Assembly: GCA_036375165.1 (NCBI GenBank)
Contig: DASUSI010000099.1
Span: 7,206 to 71,205 of the forward strand
Direction: 5' to 3'
Source: WHSM01 sp036375165
Lineage (GTDB): Bacteria; Actinomycetota; Actinomycetes; Mycobacteriales; Micromonosporaceae
Length of the DNA stretch: 64,000 bases
In this document: piece by piece, positions 45,083 through 53,907 of the stretch
Layout: each line of letters begins with the position of its first letter
Numbering within the stretch: the first letter of the stretch is position 1
The notes under the pieces: generated by a model
Database searches by the model: none
Seen by the model: only the letters and a program-made list of their open reading frames with translations
What the model was told of the DNA's origin: nothing
Translations under genes and position numbers: made by a program

Positions 45083-45406
45083 TCAGCCGGGCGGCGGTGC
45101 GGGGCGCTCCTGGTACTCACGCCTGGTCGGCTGGGCGTCAGCCTGCCTGTCGGGCAGCGGCTCGGTGGGATGTACCCGCTGACTGTCCGGTGCGGCCCGC
45201 CCGTCGTAGTAGTGCCGCTCGTCCACCACGTTCGTGGTCCGCCGACGCCGGCTCCAGAAGTAGAGGGTCAGGATCAGCCCGGAGAAGCCGGCAAGGATCA
45301 TCACCCAACCCACCACGGTGAGATTCAGCCAGCTGAGCTGGAAATCAACGCCAAATGCGATGATCGCCCCAAACGCGATCAGGAAAATACTGAATCCGAT
45401 ACCCAT
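45083..45406 (-). CDS. DUF6458 family small membrane protein, copy 2
   Basis: 107 aa from ATG 45406 (MGIGFSIFLIAFGAIIAFGV); the open frame upstream to 45748 enters the divergent decarboxylase gene and is rejected. Two helices match copy 1 (VVGWVMILAGFSGLILTLYF) and the tail is longer, hydrophilic and Pro-rich. Tandem duplication of the family is clear. It is divergent from the PLP decarboxylase gene with about 70 bases between. Confidence 0.87.
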   Translation of the reverse strand: MGIGFSIFLIAFGAIIAFGVDFQLSWLNLTVVGWVMILAGFSGLILTLYFWSRRRRTTNVVDERHYYDGRAAPDSQRVHPTEPLPDRQADAQPTRREYQERPAPPPG

Positions 45407-45477
45407 ACGTGCCGGGATACCCGGTTGTCGGTCACCTGACACGTGGCGGTGCCCCGCCAGGGTCCTAAGCTCGGGCG

Positions 45478-46977
45478 ATGAGCCGTCGCTCTGGTGACCG
45501 AACAGTCCTGCATCCGGCCCTCGACCCGGCGGGGCCGGAGATCCGCGACATGGCCGGGGCGGCCATGGACTGGATGGTCGACTATTTCGGGTCGGTCCGG
45601 GAGTTTCCGGTCGCACCCGCCACGTCGGCCGCCGAACTTCGGGCCAGGCTGACAGAGCCGCTACCTGCGGAGGGCCGTGACGTCGGGCAACTCCTCGACG
45701 TCTTCCGGGACGTGGTGGTGCCCGGTAGCCGCCACAACGGGCATCCACGGCAGTTCGGGTACGTGCAGGCGCCCGGCACCGCCGTGGCGGCGGTGGCAGA
45801 CCTGCTGGCCTCGGCCTTGAACTCGAACCTCACCGCCTGGCGTTCCGCGCCGGCACCGGTTGAGCTGGAACGGGTCGCCGTGGACTGGGTACGGGAGGCG
45901 ATCGGGCTTCCGCCCGGTGCCGATGGGCTGTTCCTGAGCGGTGGTTCGATGGCCACCTTCACGGCGCTGGCGGCCGCCCGGCACCGGCACTGCGGTGATG
46001 CGGTGGCGGCCGACGGCATGGCCGCGCATCCCGGACCGCTCCGGATCTACACCTCGACCCAGTCGCACCACTCGATCCACAAGGCCGCGGCGTTGCTTGG
46101 GATCGGGCGTCGCAACGTGCGCGAGGTGGGGGTCGACGAGCGGTTCCGGATGGACGTCGACCAGTTGGTACGCGCCATCGAGCAGGACCGGGCGGCCGGC
46201 GCGGATCCGTACTGCGTGGTGGCGACAGCGGGGACCGTGGTGACCGGCGCGGTGGACCCACTGGCCGAGATCGCCGAAGTGGCGCGGGAGTACGGGCTGT
46301 GGCTGCACGTCGACGCGTGCTACGGCGGGTTCGCTCGGCTCGCTCCGTCCGTCCGGGGCCTTTTCGACGGCCTGGAGCAGGCGGACTCGGTGGCGTTGGA
46401 CCCCCACAAGTGGCTGTACCTGCCCGCGGACTGCGGTTGCCTGATCTATCGGGACCCGGCCGCGATCAGCGGGGCGTTCGCCCTGGACGCCGACTACGCC
46501 CGGGTGATGCACGCCGACCCTGACGAGGCGTTCGCGTTCTGGGAGTACGGTCCGGAGCTTTCCCGACGGTTCCGCGCTCTCAAGGTGTGGATGACGCTGG
46601 CGCATGTCGGAGCGAACGCGGTGGGCGAGGCGATCGAGTCCAATCTCGACTGCGCACGGTACGCCGCCGGACTGATCGCCGACAGCGCGGAGTTCGAACT
46701 GCTGGCTCCGATCGAGCTGTCCATCCTGTGCTTCCGCTACCTGCCGCCGTCGCTGCGGTCCGGCCGGGAGTTGACGGACGCCGAGGAGCGGGAACTGGAT
46801 CGGCTGAACCAGCAGATCATGCTCGGGGTACAGCGCGGCGGTGGTTCGTACCTGTCCAACGCGACGGTACGGGGCCGGTTCGCGTTGCGGGGCTGCGTAC
46901 TGAACTACCGCACCACCCGCCACGACATGGAGGTCATGTTGCGGGACGTACGCCGCGCCGCCGACCTGTCGGCCTAG
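45478..46977 (+). CDS. Pyridoxal-phosphate-dependent amino acid decarboxylase (AADC group II)
   Basis: 499 aa. FLSGGSMATFTALAAAR binds the phosphate. STQSHHSIHKAA carries the His that stacks on PLP. HVDACYGGFARL contains Asp279. The Schiff-base Lys is Lys311 in ALDPHKWLYLPADCG. This is the aromatic-L-amino-acid/tyrosine/tryptophan decarboxylase group. The substrate cannot be set, though aromatic is likely. ATG 45478 lies 8 bases after TAAGCT and may be leaderless. The sixA gene follows 10 bases later. Confidence 0.92.
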   Translation: MSRRSGDRTVLHPALDPAGPEIRDMAGAAMDWMVDYFGSVREFPVAPATSAAELRARLTEPLPAEGRDVGQLLDVFRDVVVPGSRHNGHPRQFGYVQAPGTAVAAVADLLASALNSNLTAWRSAPAPVELERVAVDWVREAIGLPPGADGLFLSGGSMATFTALAAARHRHCGDAVAADGMAAHPGPLRIYTSTQSHHSIHKAAALLGIGRRNVREVGVDERFRMDVDQLVRAIEQDRAAGADPYCVVATAGTVVTGAVDPLAEIAEVAREYGLWLHVDACYGGFARLAPSVRGLFDGLEQADSVALDPHKWLYLPADCGCLIYRDPAAISGAFALDADYARVMHADPDEAFAFWEYGPELSRRFRALKVWMTLAHVGANAVGEAIESNLDCARYAAGLIADSAEFELLAPIELSILCFRYLPPSLRSGRELTDAEERELDRLNQQIMLGVQRGGGSYLSNATVRGRFALRGCVLNYRTTRHDMEVMLRDVRRAADLSA

Positions 46978-46987
46978 TCTGTGCCTG

Positions 46988-47476
46988 GTGAGCCGACTGC
47001 TCGTACTGCTCCGTCACGCCAAGGCCGACAACGCGCTCGGAGTCGCGGACTTCGACCGGCCGCTGACCTCCCGTGGTGAGCGGGACTCCCGCGCCGCCGG
47101 GTTGTGGCTGCGTACCCAGGGGTACCTGCCAGACCTGGTGATCTGCTCCGCCGCGCGCCGCGCGAGACAGACCTGGAAGCATGTGGTGGCTGGCCTCGGC
47201 GCGGTCCCGGAGGTGCATTACCGCCGGGAGGTGTACGAGGCGGGGCATCCGGATGCCCTGCTCGACGTGATCCGGGCTGCCCCGGTGTCGACCGGGGTGC
47301 TGGTCTTGGTGGGCCACAACCCGACGTTGGAGATGTTGTCAGCCGGGCTCGATCCCGGTGGCGGGCCGGGCGGCGGCCTGCGTACCGCCGGGATCGCGGT
47401 TCACGTGGTGGACCGGGAGTGGACCGGGCTGGATGCCGGCTGCGCGCCGCTTGCCGTGAGCCACCTGGCCCGTTGA
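46988..47476 (+). CDS. SixA-type histidine phosphatase
   Basis: 162 aa. GTG 46988 begins 6-7 bases after TAGTCT, which overlaps the upstream stop. LLVLLRHAKADN is the RHG/RHA phosphohistidine motif, and LVLVGHNPTLEMLSAGLD carries the second catalytic His. LVICSAARRARQTW is typical. It dephosphorylates phosphohistidine proteins or small phosphomolecules; the target is unknown. A large inverted repeat follows. Confidence 0.92.
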   Translation: MSRLLVLLRHAKADNALGVADFDRPLTSRGERDSRAAGLWLRTQGYLPDLVICSAARRARQTWKHVVAGLGAVPEVHYRREVYEAGHPDALLDVIRAAPVSTGVLVLVGHNPTLEMLSAGLDPGGGPGGGLRTAGIAVHVVDREWTGLDAGCAPLAVSHLAR

Positions 47477-47519
47477 TTCGTGACCTCCCGCGGGGGGCCG
47501 TCGCGGGAGGTCACGAATC
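47475..47519. terminator. Bidirectional terminator between sixA and acyl-CoA dehydrogenase genes
   Basis: GATTCGTGACCTCCCGCG (47475-47492) and its exact reverse complement (47502-47519) flank a 9-base loop. It separates two convergent genes and overlaps the last 2 bases of sixA. Confidence 0.88.
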
Positions 47520-47534
47520 GACCAACGGGGTGGG

Positions 47535-49385
47535 TCAGAACGTGGCTTCGGGGAGTTCCATCAGGTCCAGGCTGGCGCGTTCGACGATCCGGCGGTCGGA
47601 GCCGAGCCGGGGCAGCACCTCGGCCGCGAAGAACCGGGCCGCCGCCACCTTGCCCTGGTAGAACGCCTGCTCAGACGCTGGCAACTCGTCACCGAGCCGC
47701 TGCAGGGCCACGTGCGCCTGTCGTTGCAGCAGCCACCCGATGATCAGGTCTCCCATCGCGAGCAGTAGCCGCCGGGAGTGCAGCCCGACCTTGTAGACGG
47801 CGCGGGGGTCACTCGCCATCTCGCCCAGGTAGCCGCCCAGCGCACCGACCATGGCCTGTACGTTGTCGAGTGCCTCGGTGAGTGCCTGGCGTTCTTCCTT
47901 GAGCCGGCCGTTGCCCGCCTCGGCGTCCAGGAATCCCTTGATCTCGCCGGCCACCGTCATCAGCGCCGTGCCCTGGTCCTTTACGATCTTGCGGAAGATC
48001 AGGTCCAGGCTCTGGATCGCGGTGGTGCCCTCGTACAGGGTGTCGATCTTGGAATCCCGGATGTACTGCTCCAGGGGGTAGTCCTGCAGGAAGCCGGAGC
48101 CACCCAAGGTCTGCAACGACTCCGCGCCGAGCAGCTCGTACGCCCGTTCCGAGCCGCAGCCCTTGACCAGCGGCAGCAGCAGGTCGTTGACCCGTTCGGC
48201 GAGCTGGTGCGTCTCTTCGTCACCGGCGGTGGTGGCCAGCCGGGACCTGTCCTGCCACGTGGCGGTGTAGCAGACCAGGGCGCGCAGACCCTCGGCGTAC
48301 GACTTCTGGAGCATCAACGAGCGGCGGACGTCCGGGTGGTGGGTGATCGTCACGCGCGGCGCGGTCCTGTCCCCGGCCCGGGCGAGGTCGGCGCCCTGAA
48401 CCCGGCTCTTGGCGTACTCCAGTGCGTTGAGGTACCCGGTCGAGAGGGTGGCGATCGCCTTCGTGCCGACCATCATCCTGGCGTACTCGATGATCATGAA
48501 CATCTGCCGGATGCCGTCGTGGACGTCACCCAGCAGCCAGCCCTGGGCCGGGTGCTTCTCGCCGAAGGTGACCTCACACGTGGTGGAGACCTTGAGGCCC
48601 ATCTTGTGCTCGACGTTGGTGACGTAGACGCCGTTGCGCTCGCCGAGTTCCCCGGTGGCCGGGTCGAAGTGGTACTTCGGCACGACGAACAGCGACAGGC
48701 CCTTGGTGCCGGGGCCACCCGCGCCTGCCACACCGACCGGTCGGGCCAGCACATAGTGGATGATGTTGTCGCTCATGTCGTGCTCGCCGGAGGTGATGAA
48801 CCGCTTCACGCCCTCGATGTGCCAGGAGCCGTCCGGCTGCGGGATCGCCTTGGTACGGCCAGCGCCGACATCGGACCCGGCGTCCGGTTCGGTGAGCACC
48901 ATGGTGGCGCCCCAGCGCTTCTCGACGAACAGCTTCGCCCACTCCTTCTGCTCGGGAGTGCCCTCACGGTGCAGGGTCTGCGCGAAGCTGGGGCCGGAGG
49001 CGTACATCCAGACGGCGGGGTTGGCACCGAGGATCAGGTCGGCGAGCGCCCACCACAGGCTTCGGGGCGCGTCGGTGCCGCCGAGGTCGGCAGGCAGGTC
49101 CAGCCGCCAGAATTCCGAGTCCATCAGCGCCTGGTACGACCGCTTGAACGACTCCGGGATGGTGACCGAGTTGGTTTCCGGGTCGAACACCGGCGGGTTG
49201 CGGTCCGCGTCGACAAACGACCGGGCGAGGTCCTCACGTGCCAGGCGGTCCACTTCACCGAGGATGCTGCGGGCGGTGTCCTGGTCGATGTCCGCGTACG
49301 GTCCCTGGCCGAGAATCTTGTCCCCGGCGAACACCTCGAACAGGTTGAACTCGAGGTCTCGCAGGTTGCTCTTGTAGTGCGTCAT
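47535..49385 (-). CDS. Acyl-CoA dehydrogenase, FadE5/long two-domain type
   Basis: 616 aa. ATG 49385 (MTHYKSNLRDLEFNLFEVFA) matches the N-terminus of the family; the frame upstream covers the regulatory palindromes. WGATMVLTEPDAGSDVGAGR and GVKRFITSGEHD are FAD- and substrate-binding parts; SLQTLGGSGFLQDYPLEQYI and the catalytic IDTLYEGTTAIQSLDLIFRK region are conserved. A C-terminal extension of about 150 residues distinguishes this class from short ACADs. It oxidises acyl-CoA in beta-oxidation. Two TACY-N4-AGTA palindromes upstream suggest TetR-type control. Confidence 0.95.
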   Translation of the reverse strand: MTHYKSNLRDLEFNLFEVFAGDKILGQGPYADIDQDTARSILGEVDRLAREDLARSFVDADRNPPVFDPETNSVTIPESFKRSYQALMDSEFWRLDLPADLGGTDAPRSLWWALADLILGANPAVWMYASGPSFAQTLHREGTPEQKEWAKLFVEKRWGATMVLTEPDAGSDVGAGRTKAIPQPDGSWHIEGVKRFITSGEHDMSDNIIHYVLARPVGVAGAGGPGTKGLSLFVVPKYHFDPATGELGERNGVYVTNVEHKMGLKVSTTCEVTFGEKHPAQGWLLGDVHDGIRQMFMIIEYARMMVGTKAIATLSTGYLNALEYAKSRVQGADLARAGDRTAPRVTITHHPDVRRSLMLQKSYAEGLRALVCYTATWQDRSRLATTAGDEETHQLAERVNDLLLPLVKGCGSERAYELLGAESLQTLGGSGFLQDYPLEQYIRDSKIDTLYEGTTAIQSLDLIFRKIVKDQGTALMTVAGEIKGFLDAEAGNGRLKEERQALTEALDNVQAMVGALGGYLGEMASDPRAVYKVGLHSRRLLLAMGDLIIGWLLQRQAHVALQRLGDELPASEQAFYQGKVAAARFFAAEVLPRLGSDRRIVERASLDLMELPEATF

Positions 49386-49438
49386 GCTGCGCGGTACCCC
49401 CGGCATGGCATGAGCCGCCGTGGCGGCTCCACGGATAC

Positions 49439-49473
49439 TACTGGCGAGTAACAACATCTATTACCGCTCAGTA
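49439..49473. promoter_or_regulatory. Tandem palindromes TACT-N4-AGTA upstream of the acyl-CoA dehydrogenase gene
   Basis: TACTGGCGAGTA (49439-49450) and TACCGCTCAGTA (49462-49473) are two copies of one semi-palindrome, 23 bases apart. They lie 54-88 bases before the start codon, as expected for a TetR-type regulator of fatty acid genes. Confidence 0.5.
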
Positions 49474-49562
49474 GCCCCGGCACGGCAAGGGTCGGTGAAA
49501 CATCTCACTCGGCCCCCCGAGGCCTGGACACGCAGTGGGCCGGACCCCACGAAAACCCGGAA

Positions 49563-49596
49563 ATGCCCGCCCCGGGGATCACCCGGGGACGGGCAT
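49563..49596 (-). terminator. Hairpin after the LPATG surface protein gene
   Basis: ATGCCCG-CCCCGGGG-ATCA-CCCGGGG-A-CGGGCAT folds with one bulge and a mismatch. It is 33 bases past the stop of the minus-strand gene. Confidence 0.7.
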
Positions 49597-49628
49597 CTGA
49601 CGTTGGGTACCTCAGGCCGAACCGGCGC

Positions 49629-50240
49629 TCAGCTCTGCTCGTCGCTGGACTCGGACGGCGTGGCAAAAGCGGCCCGGCGACGACGCGCCAGCACCACCAG
49701 CGCGGCACCACCGCCGACCAGAGCGGCACCCAGACCGGCGAGCAGGCCCGCCTCGGCACCAGTGGCCGGCAACTGCGGGCCGTCAGTGTCGACGCTTCCG
49801 CCGCTTCCGCCGTTGTTGCCGCCACCCTGGTTGCCGCCGTTGTTGCCGCCACCGCCACCGCCACCACCGTCGGACGGCGGCTTGGTCTTCACGTTGCTGG
49901 GCTTGGCGGTCGGCTCGTTGGTCGGTGGATCGACCGGCGGATCGACCGGCGGCTCCCCGGTGTCGGTCGGATCCGGTGGCGGAGGCGTTTCGGTGTTGCA
50001 GGACGGCAACGGCGGCTCGCCACACGGCGGCGGAACCTCACCGTCGTGGCCGTCCTCGTGATCCATCACGACACCGCGCGGCACCTGCGTACCTTGCTGG
50101 GCCAGCGCTGGTCCGGTGAAGAAGGCACCCGCGAGCATGGTCAGCCCCAGACCGAGCGCCAAAGCGCCGAGCCGCGTGACCGCAACCCCCGTACGTGTCT
50201 TCCGCTTGGTGATGCCTGCAACGCGAACCGTTGCGCGCAT
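49629..50240 (-). CDS. LPxTG cell-wall-anchored protein
   Basis: 203 aa. A basic N-terminus and signal helix (LGALALGLGLTMLAGAFFTG) ends near ALAQQG. The mature part is Pro/Asp-rich, then a poly-Gly/Asn linker, then the sorting signal: LPATG, a membrane helix (LLAGLGAALVGGGAALVVLA) and RRRR. A sortase should attach it to peptidoglycan; none is in this window. It has no recognised ligand-binding domain, so it may be a spacer or minor surface protein. About 120 bases separate it from the phosphatase gene. Confidence 0.9.
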   Translation of the reverse strand: MRATVRVAGITKRKTRTGVAVTRLGALALGLGLTMLAGAFFTGPALAQQGTQVPRGVVMDHEDGHDGEVPPPCGEPPLPSCNTETPPPPDPTDTGEPPVDPPVDPPTNEPTAKPSNVKTKPPSDGGGGGGGGNNGGNQGGGNNGGSGGSVDTDGPQLPATGAEAGLLAGLGAALVGGGAALVVLARRRRAAFATPSESSDEQS

Positions 50241-50363
50241 AAGGACCCTCCCCGTTCAGGTGATTTTGACTCTCCAGTCAGGATGCGAGCCCTGATCGTA
50301 CGGGAAGATCACCGATCCCTGGGGACCGCCCCTGGTGAATTGAGGGACGGCTGAGCTGCGAAC

Positions 50364-51470
50364 TTACCGGGAGGGGTCACCGACTTCCCAACTCGGTGTG
50401 GCGGCCTCAGGACTCGGTGCCGCCGCGTACTCGATGAGTACCAGTGCGATGTCGTCGTCGAGTATCCCGTTCACCCATTCGACCAGTGCGCTTTCCAGAG
50501 AGCGCAGGCCGTCGCCAACGGTGCCGTGGCCCAACAGACCCCAGGCCCGCTGCTGGATCGGGAAGAACTCGCCGGCTCGCCGCGCCTCCGCGAGCCCGTC
50601 GGTGTAAAGCAGCAGCCGGTCACCCGGTTCCAGTCGCTCCACCCGGGGGCGAACCACTGGAAGGAACCCGAGCGGCGGTGCCGTGGCGGGTGGTTCCAGC
50701 ACGATCACCTCACCACGCCGCAGCAGCAGCGGCGGCGGATGACCGCAGTTCACCACGGTCAGGGTGCCGCCCCGCTCCTCCACCAGCGCGGCGGTCACGA
50801 AATCCTCGTACCCGACGGACCGGGCCACAGCCCGGTCCAGGTCCGCGACGATCGCCCGCAGGTCGGCCCGCTCGTACGCGACGTGCCGGTACGAACCCAG
50901 CACCACAGTGGCCAGTCGTACCGCGTCCAGACCCTTGCCCCGGACATCGCCGATGATCAGACGGGCTCCGTACGGGGTGTCCAGGGCCTCGTACAGGTCA
51001 CCGCCGATGCCGGCGTCAGCGCTCGCGGAAACGTACCTCGCGGCGATGGCGAGGGTCCCGACCTGGGGTCCAATCGGGCGGAGCACCGCCCGCTGCGCGA
51101 CAGAGGCCAGCCGGGACAGTTCCGCGAACCGGTCGCCCTGCTGCTGGCGTACCACGCCGGCCGCCAGCGCGATACCGGTGATCAGCACCACCGCGCCGAC
51201 CTGGGTGACGTGCTCGATCCGGGGGATCGACGAGGTCAGCAGCACGAACGCGGCAGCCAGCACCACGCAGAACACGCCGACCCCGAGCACAGAGCGCCAA
51301 CCCGCGAAGGCAGCCGCCAGCAGGGGCGGCGCTGCCAGGAGTCCGACGAAGTGAGGCTGCGGTCCGTCCGCGAGTTCTATCGCGGCGATGATGACGAGCA
51401 GCACAAAGGCCGCGCCGAGCCCTGCGCGGGTCTCCGGGTCGGTGGTGCGGGTTGCCAAGCTGGGGGGCAT
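50364..51470 (-). CDS. PP2C/SpoIIE family protein phosphatase with N-terminal membrane segment
   Basis: 368 aa from ATG 51470; GTG 51515 would add 15 residues. Four hydrophobic helices at residues 15-110 (AAFVLLVIIAAIELAD, LLAAPPLLAAAFAGWRSVLG, VGVFCVVLAAAFVLL, VGAVVLITGIALAAGVV) are followed by a phosphatase domain. Metal-binding Asp residues occur in SADAGIGGDLYEALD, IIGDVRGKG, LLLYTDGLAEAR and GILDDDIALVLIE. Such proteins dephosphorylate anti-sigma-factor antagonists. The window has no matching anti-sigma gene. Confidence 0.9.
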   Translation of the reverse strand: MPPSLATRTTDPETRAGLGAAFVLLVIIAAIELADGPQPHFVGLLAAPPLLAAAFAGWRSVLGVGVFCVVLAAAFVLLTSSIPRIEHVTQVGAVVLITGIALAAGVVRQQQGDRFAELSRLASVAQRAVLRPIGPQVGTLAIAARYVSASADAGIGGDLYEALDTPYGARLIIGDVRGKGLDAVRLATVVLGSYRHVAYERADLRAIVADLDRAVARSVGYEDFVTAALVEERGGTLTVVNCGHPPPLLLRRGEVIVLEPPATAPPLGFLPVVRPRVERLEPGDRLLLYTDGLAEARRAGEFFPIQQRAWGLLGHGTVGDGLRSLESALVEWVNGILDDDIALVLIEYAAAPSPEAATPSWEVGDPSR

Positions 51471-51784
51471 GTGCCTGCTTCGAAAGAGGGTCGGGTCGTT
51501 GATCACAGCATGCACGCTCGTGGGACAGAACGGGAACGTTCGTACCGTCAGTGTGCGCTGTTGATCGTGTCAATGCCGTCCCCCGACCGGGCAGTCGTGG
51601 CACGCCACCGACCAGCGGTCCGTCGACTGGCTGGTCACGGCTCCGCGGCCGGGTCCCCTCCGGCCTCTCGTCCGGAAACGTCCGGGCGTGTCCGACACCG
51701 GTCCCTTGTAGTCGGTCCACCCGCCAGAACGTGCTGGTCCAGCACTCCTCACCGGCGTGCCGGACGCCGTGCGACGATCGGGAT

Positions 51785-52039
51785 GTGAAGCTGAAACTGG
51801 ACCTCCACGAGGTCTACAACCGCGGTCACGAGATCGACCGGGCGCTGCGCGACATCATCGATCAGGCAGTCGCGAAGCGGGCCAGTGTGGTGGAGATCAT
51901 TCCCGGAAAGGGCTCCGGACAGCTCAAGAAGCGGGTGCTGCGGTTCCTGGACCAGAAGGAGATCAAGCAGCTCTACCACCGGCTGGAGAAGGACTCCAAG
52001 AACTTTGGTCGGGTATTCGTCCACTTTCGATGGAAATGA
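51785..52039 (+). CDS. Smr domain protein
   Basis: 84 aa. GTG 51785 gives VKLKLDLHEVYNRGHEIDRA, with the LDLHxxxxxxA motif, and VVEIIPGKGSGQLKKRVLRF with the GKGSG motif; both are diagnostic of Smr domains. The C-terminus LYHRLEKDSKNFGRVFVHFR is typical of the stand-alone actinobacterial form. Smr domains bind and often nick nucleic acid. The longer upstream frame is not supported. It is a single gene. Confidence 0.9.
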   Translation: MKLKLDLHEVYNRGHEIDRALRDIIDQAVAKRASVVEIIPGKGSGQLKKRVLRFLDQKEIKQLYHRLEKDSKNFGRVFVHFRWK

Positions 52040-52310
52040 CCGCGTAGTTCCACAGTGGTCGCCGGAGACTTCGACAGGGGTGAAGAGGTGTTCGTCGCCA
52101 CCCGGACGGTTCGACGGCCTGCCCGGATCACATCGACCACGTCACCGAGGACACCGCCAACGCCCCGGTCGTACGCACGACGGCGATCAGTTCGACTGGT
52201 CGTTCGCGGCCAGCAATACGGGCTGTGCATCGCGTGGGCGTCGCAAGTGGGCCCACATGTACGCCGGGTGGCCTGACAGATCGGGGATGGACGCCGAGCC
52301 CTTCCCGCAG

Positions 52311-52520
52311 TCAGATGAGGTCGAACTGTCCCCCCTTGGCACCCGCACCATCCCCAGCGCCACCGAGGAATGCTTCCCACTCGGCCCGCGTGAACGTGAG
52401 GACGGGCCCGCTCGGGTTCTTGCTGTCACGCACGTCAACCGCGTGACCCCGGTGGCGCACTTCGACGCACGCACCATCGTTACCCGACCGGCTGGACTTA
52501 CGCCAGACGTTACGCCGCAT
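52311..52520 (-). CDS. DUF397 domain protein
   Basis: 69 aa from ATG 52520. WRKSSRSGNDGACVEVRHRG and VDVRDSKNPSGPVLTFTRAE WEAFL are the DUF397 pattern. It overlaps the end of the XRE/DUF5753 gene by 11 bases, the usual order for this very common actinomycete pair. Such proteins are thought to form regulator-antagonist or toxin-antitoxin-like pairs; for this copy that is inference. Confidence 0.92.
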   Translation of the reverse strand: MRRNVWRKSSRSGNDGACVEVRHRGHAVDVRDSKNPSGPVLTFTRAEWEAFLGGAGDGAGAKGGQFDLI

Positions 52521-53382
52521 CTGCCTGCTCCTTAATGAACTTGATCGACTCAGCGGGTGACATGGCCAACGTCCGCAGATGGTCATAGACCGAGGAAAGT
52601 CGTCCGATCTCCTTGGCCGATTCTAAAAACAACTCACCCGCCAACGTCTCGATGTAGCCCAACGGCGGATCCTCGTTATCAAAGGCAAGTACTGCGAAGC
52701 CACCACGGGTTGCCAGGTGTGCTCCTGCCGCGAACCGTAGTATCTGGATGGTTACATTGGGCAGCACTGACAGATTCACAATGTGCTGGAGTTGCTCCCG
52801 CACGATTTCGGGGCTGCCGACCTCCATTCGGATGGTGGCCTCCGACACGATCGCGTGGGTCCTCAGCGGCACCGGTTGACGGCTCAGCACTTCCTGTCGG
52901 GTGAGCCGGGCCTGTACCAGTTGGTTGATTGCGTGTTCGTCTGTCTCTCGTCCGACGGTGACAACCTCCCGCGCGTACGCCGCGGTCTGGAGCAGCCCGG
53001 GAATGAGCATGGGCTCGAACTGGCGCAACTCCGCAGCCTCGGACTCGTAGGCGATGTAGGTCGCGTACTTGCCCGAGATGGCGTCGAGTCGTTGCCACCA
53101 ACCTGAGTCGCGCAGGTCGCGGGCAAGTGCGGTCAACGATTGGCCGGTCTCGCTGTCGATCGGTACGCCGTAGGCAATCAACAACTCCATGACGTCGCCT
53201 GGCCTGGCCTTGATCTCCCCAGACTCGATACGACTCACACGAGACTGCGAGCAGTGAAGCTCCTTGGCGACCTGGTCCACGGTTAAGGAACGCGCATCGC
53301 GCAGCTTGCGCAACTCGCGGCCAAGGCGGCGGGACCGCGGAGTCGCCGGGGTGAACCGTGGCATCCCCTGATCCTGCCTCAC
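52510..53382 (-). CDS. XRE-family helix-turn-helix protein with DUF5753 domain
   Basis: 290 aa from GTG 53382, which follows AAAGGTGG closely; ATG 53364 is an alternative. The Cro/C1-type HTH is LRKLRDARSLTVDQVAKELH and SQSRVSRIESGEIKARPGDV. DUF5753 follows (YIAYESEAAELRQFEPMLIP, then GLLQTAAYAREVV, then VNLSVLPNVTIQILRFAAGA). Its stop overlaps the DUF397 start, so the two are coexpressed. The pair may control the divergent genes beyond 53.6 kb. Confidence 0.93.
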   Translation of the reverse strand: MRQDQGMPRFTPATPRSRRLGRELRKLRDARSLTVDQVAKELHCSQSRVSRIESGEIKARPGDVMELLIAYGVPIDSETGQSLTALARDLRDSGWWQRLDAISGKYATYIAYESEAAELRQFEPMLIPGLLQTAAYAREVVTVGRETDEHAINQLVQARLTRQEVLSRQPVPLRTHAIVSEATIRMEVGSPEIVREQLQHIVNLSVLPNVTIQILRFAAGAHLATRGGFAVLAFDNEDPPLGYIETLAGELFLESAKEIGRLSSVYDHLRTLAMSPAESIKFIKEQADAA

Positions 53383-53673
53383 CAGACCACCTTTCCATAG
53401 CAAAGCGTGAGCACGATGCTGGACGTTCGATCCGAACTCGTATACGTACAGTCATAGAACTTGTGTTCCAGCATATGATGTACCATCATATGCCTTCGGA
53501 CGTGTCCGACAGCCCGAAGGACTGGTGAGCGGCAGAGGACGAGCCGCCTGCTCGTGGAGTTGGTTCATCCCCCACGGGTGGGCCCGGACGACGCTGGCCG
53601 TCTCGCTGAAGCACCACCGGGGACGGCGTCTCTTGCGGACGCCGTCCCCGACCGTCGACCTGGGAGGAGTGCG

Positions 53674-53863
53674 GTGAGCCACAAGGCACCGGAGTCGCTG
53701 CGGTTGCCGGCTGCGACCAGTCGACGCCGGCCAGATCGAACGCCGTGTGTACGCCGAGACACAGCGGCGAGCGTTCGGAACCACCTCAGCGGTAACTGGC
53801 GACTACCTCGCCACGTTGGCAGTTCACTTGTTCGCCCGGATCACCCTCGGTGACACCCGATGA
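53674..53863 (+). pseudogene. Small gene with an internal frameshift, upstream of GPP34
   Basis: GTG 53674 follows GGGAGGAGTG and reads VSHKAPESLRLPAATS. A second frame, beginning near 53727, reads DAGQIERRVYAETQRRAF, then GTTSAVTGDYLATLAVHLFA and RITLGDTR, ending at 53863. The two frames together would make one protein of about 63 aa with good third-position composition. The first frame past 53727 is not protein-like. A +1 shift separates them. I have the impression that short proteins of this type accompany DUF397/XRE pairs in Micromonosporaceae, but I cannot verify it. Confidence 0.5.
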
Positions 53864-53907
53864 CATCAGATTCATCCCCCGCATCTGAGGCAGTAAGGAG
53901 CAACCCC

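Noticed and set aside
47778..49451. 557-codon plus-strand frame over the acyl-CoA dehydrogenase
   Set aside because: Antisense artefact of high GC; no motif.
50526..51788. 420-codon plus-strand frame over the phosphatase
   Set aside because: Gln/His/Arg-rich shadow of the PP2C gene.
53565..53762. Small minus-strand frame near 53.6 kb
   Set aside because: It is antisense to the frameshifted small gene and has no motif or ribosome binding site.
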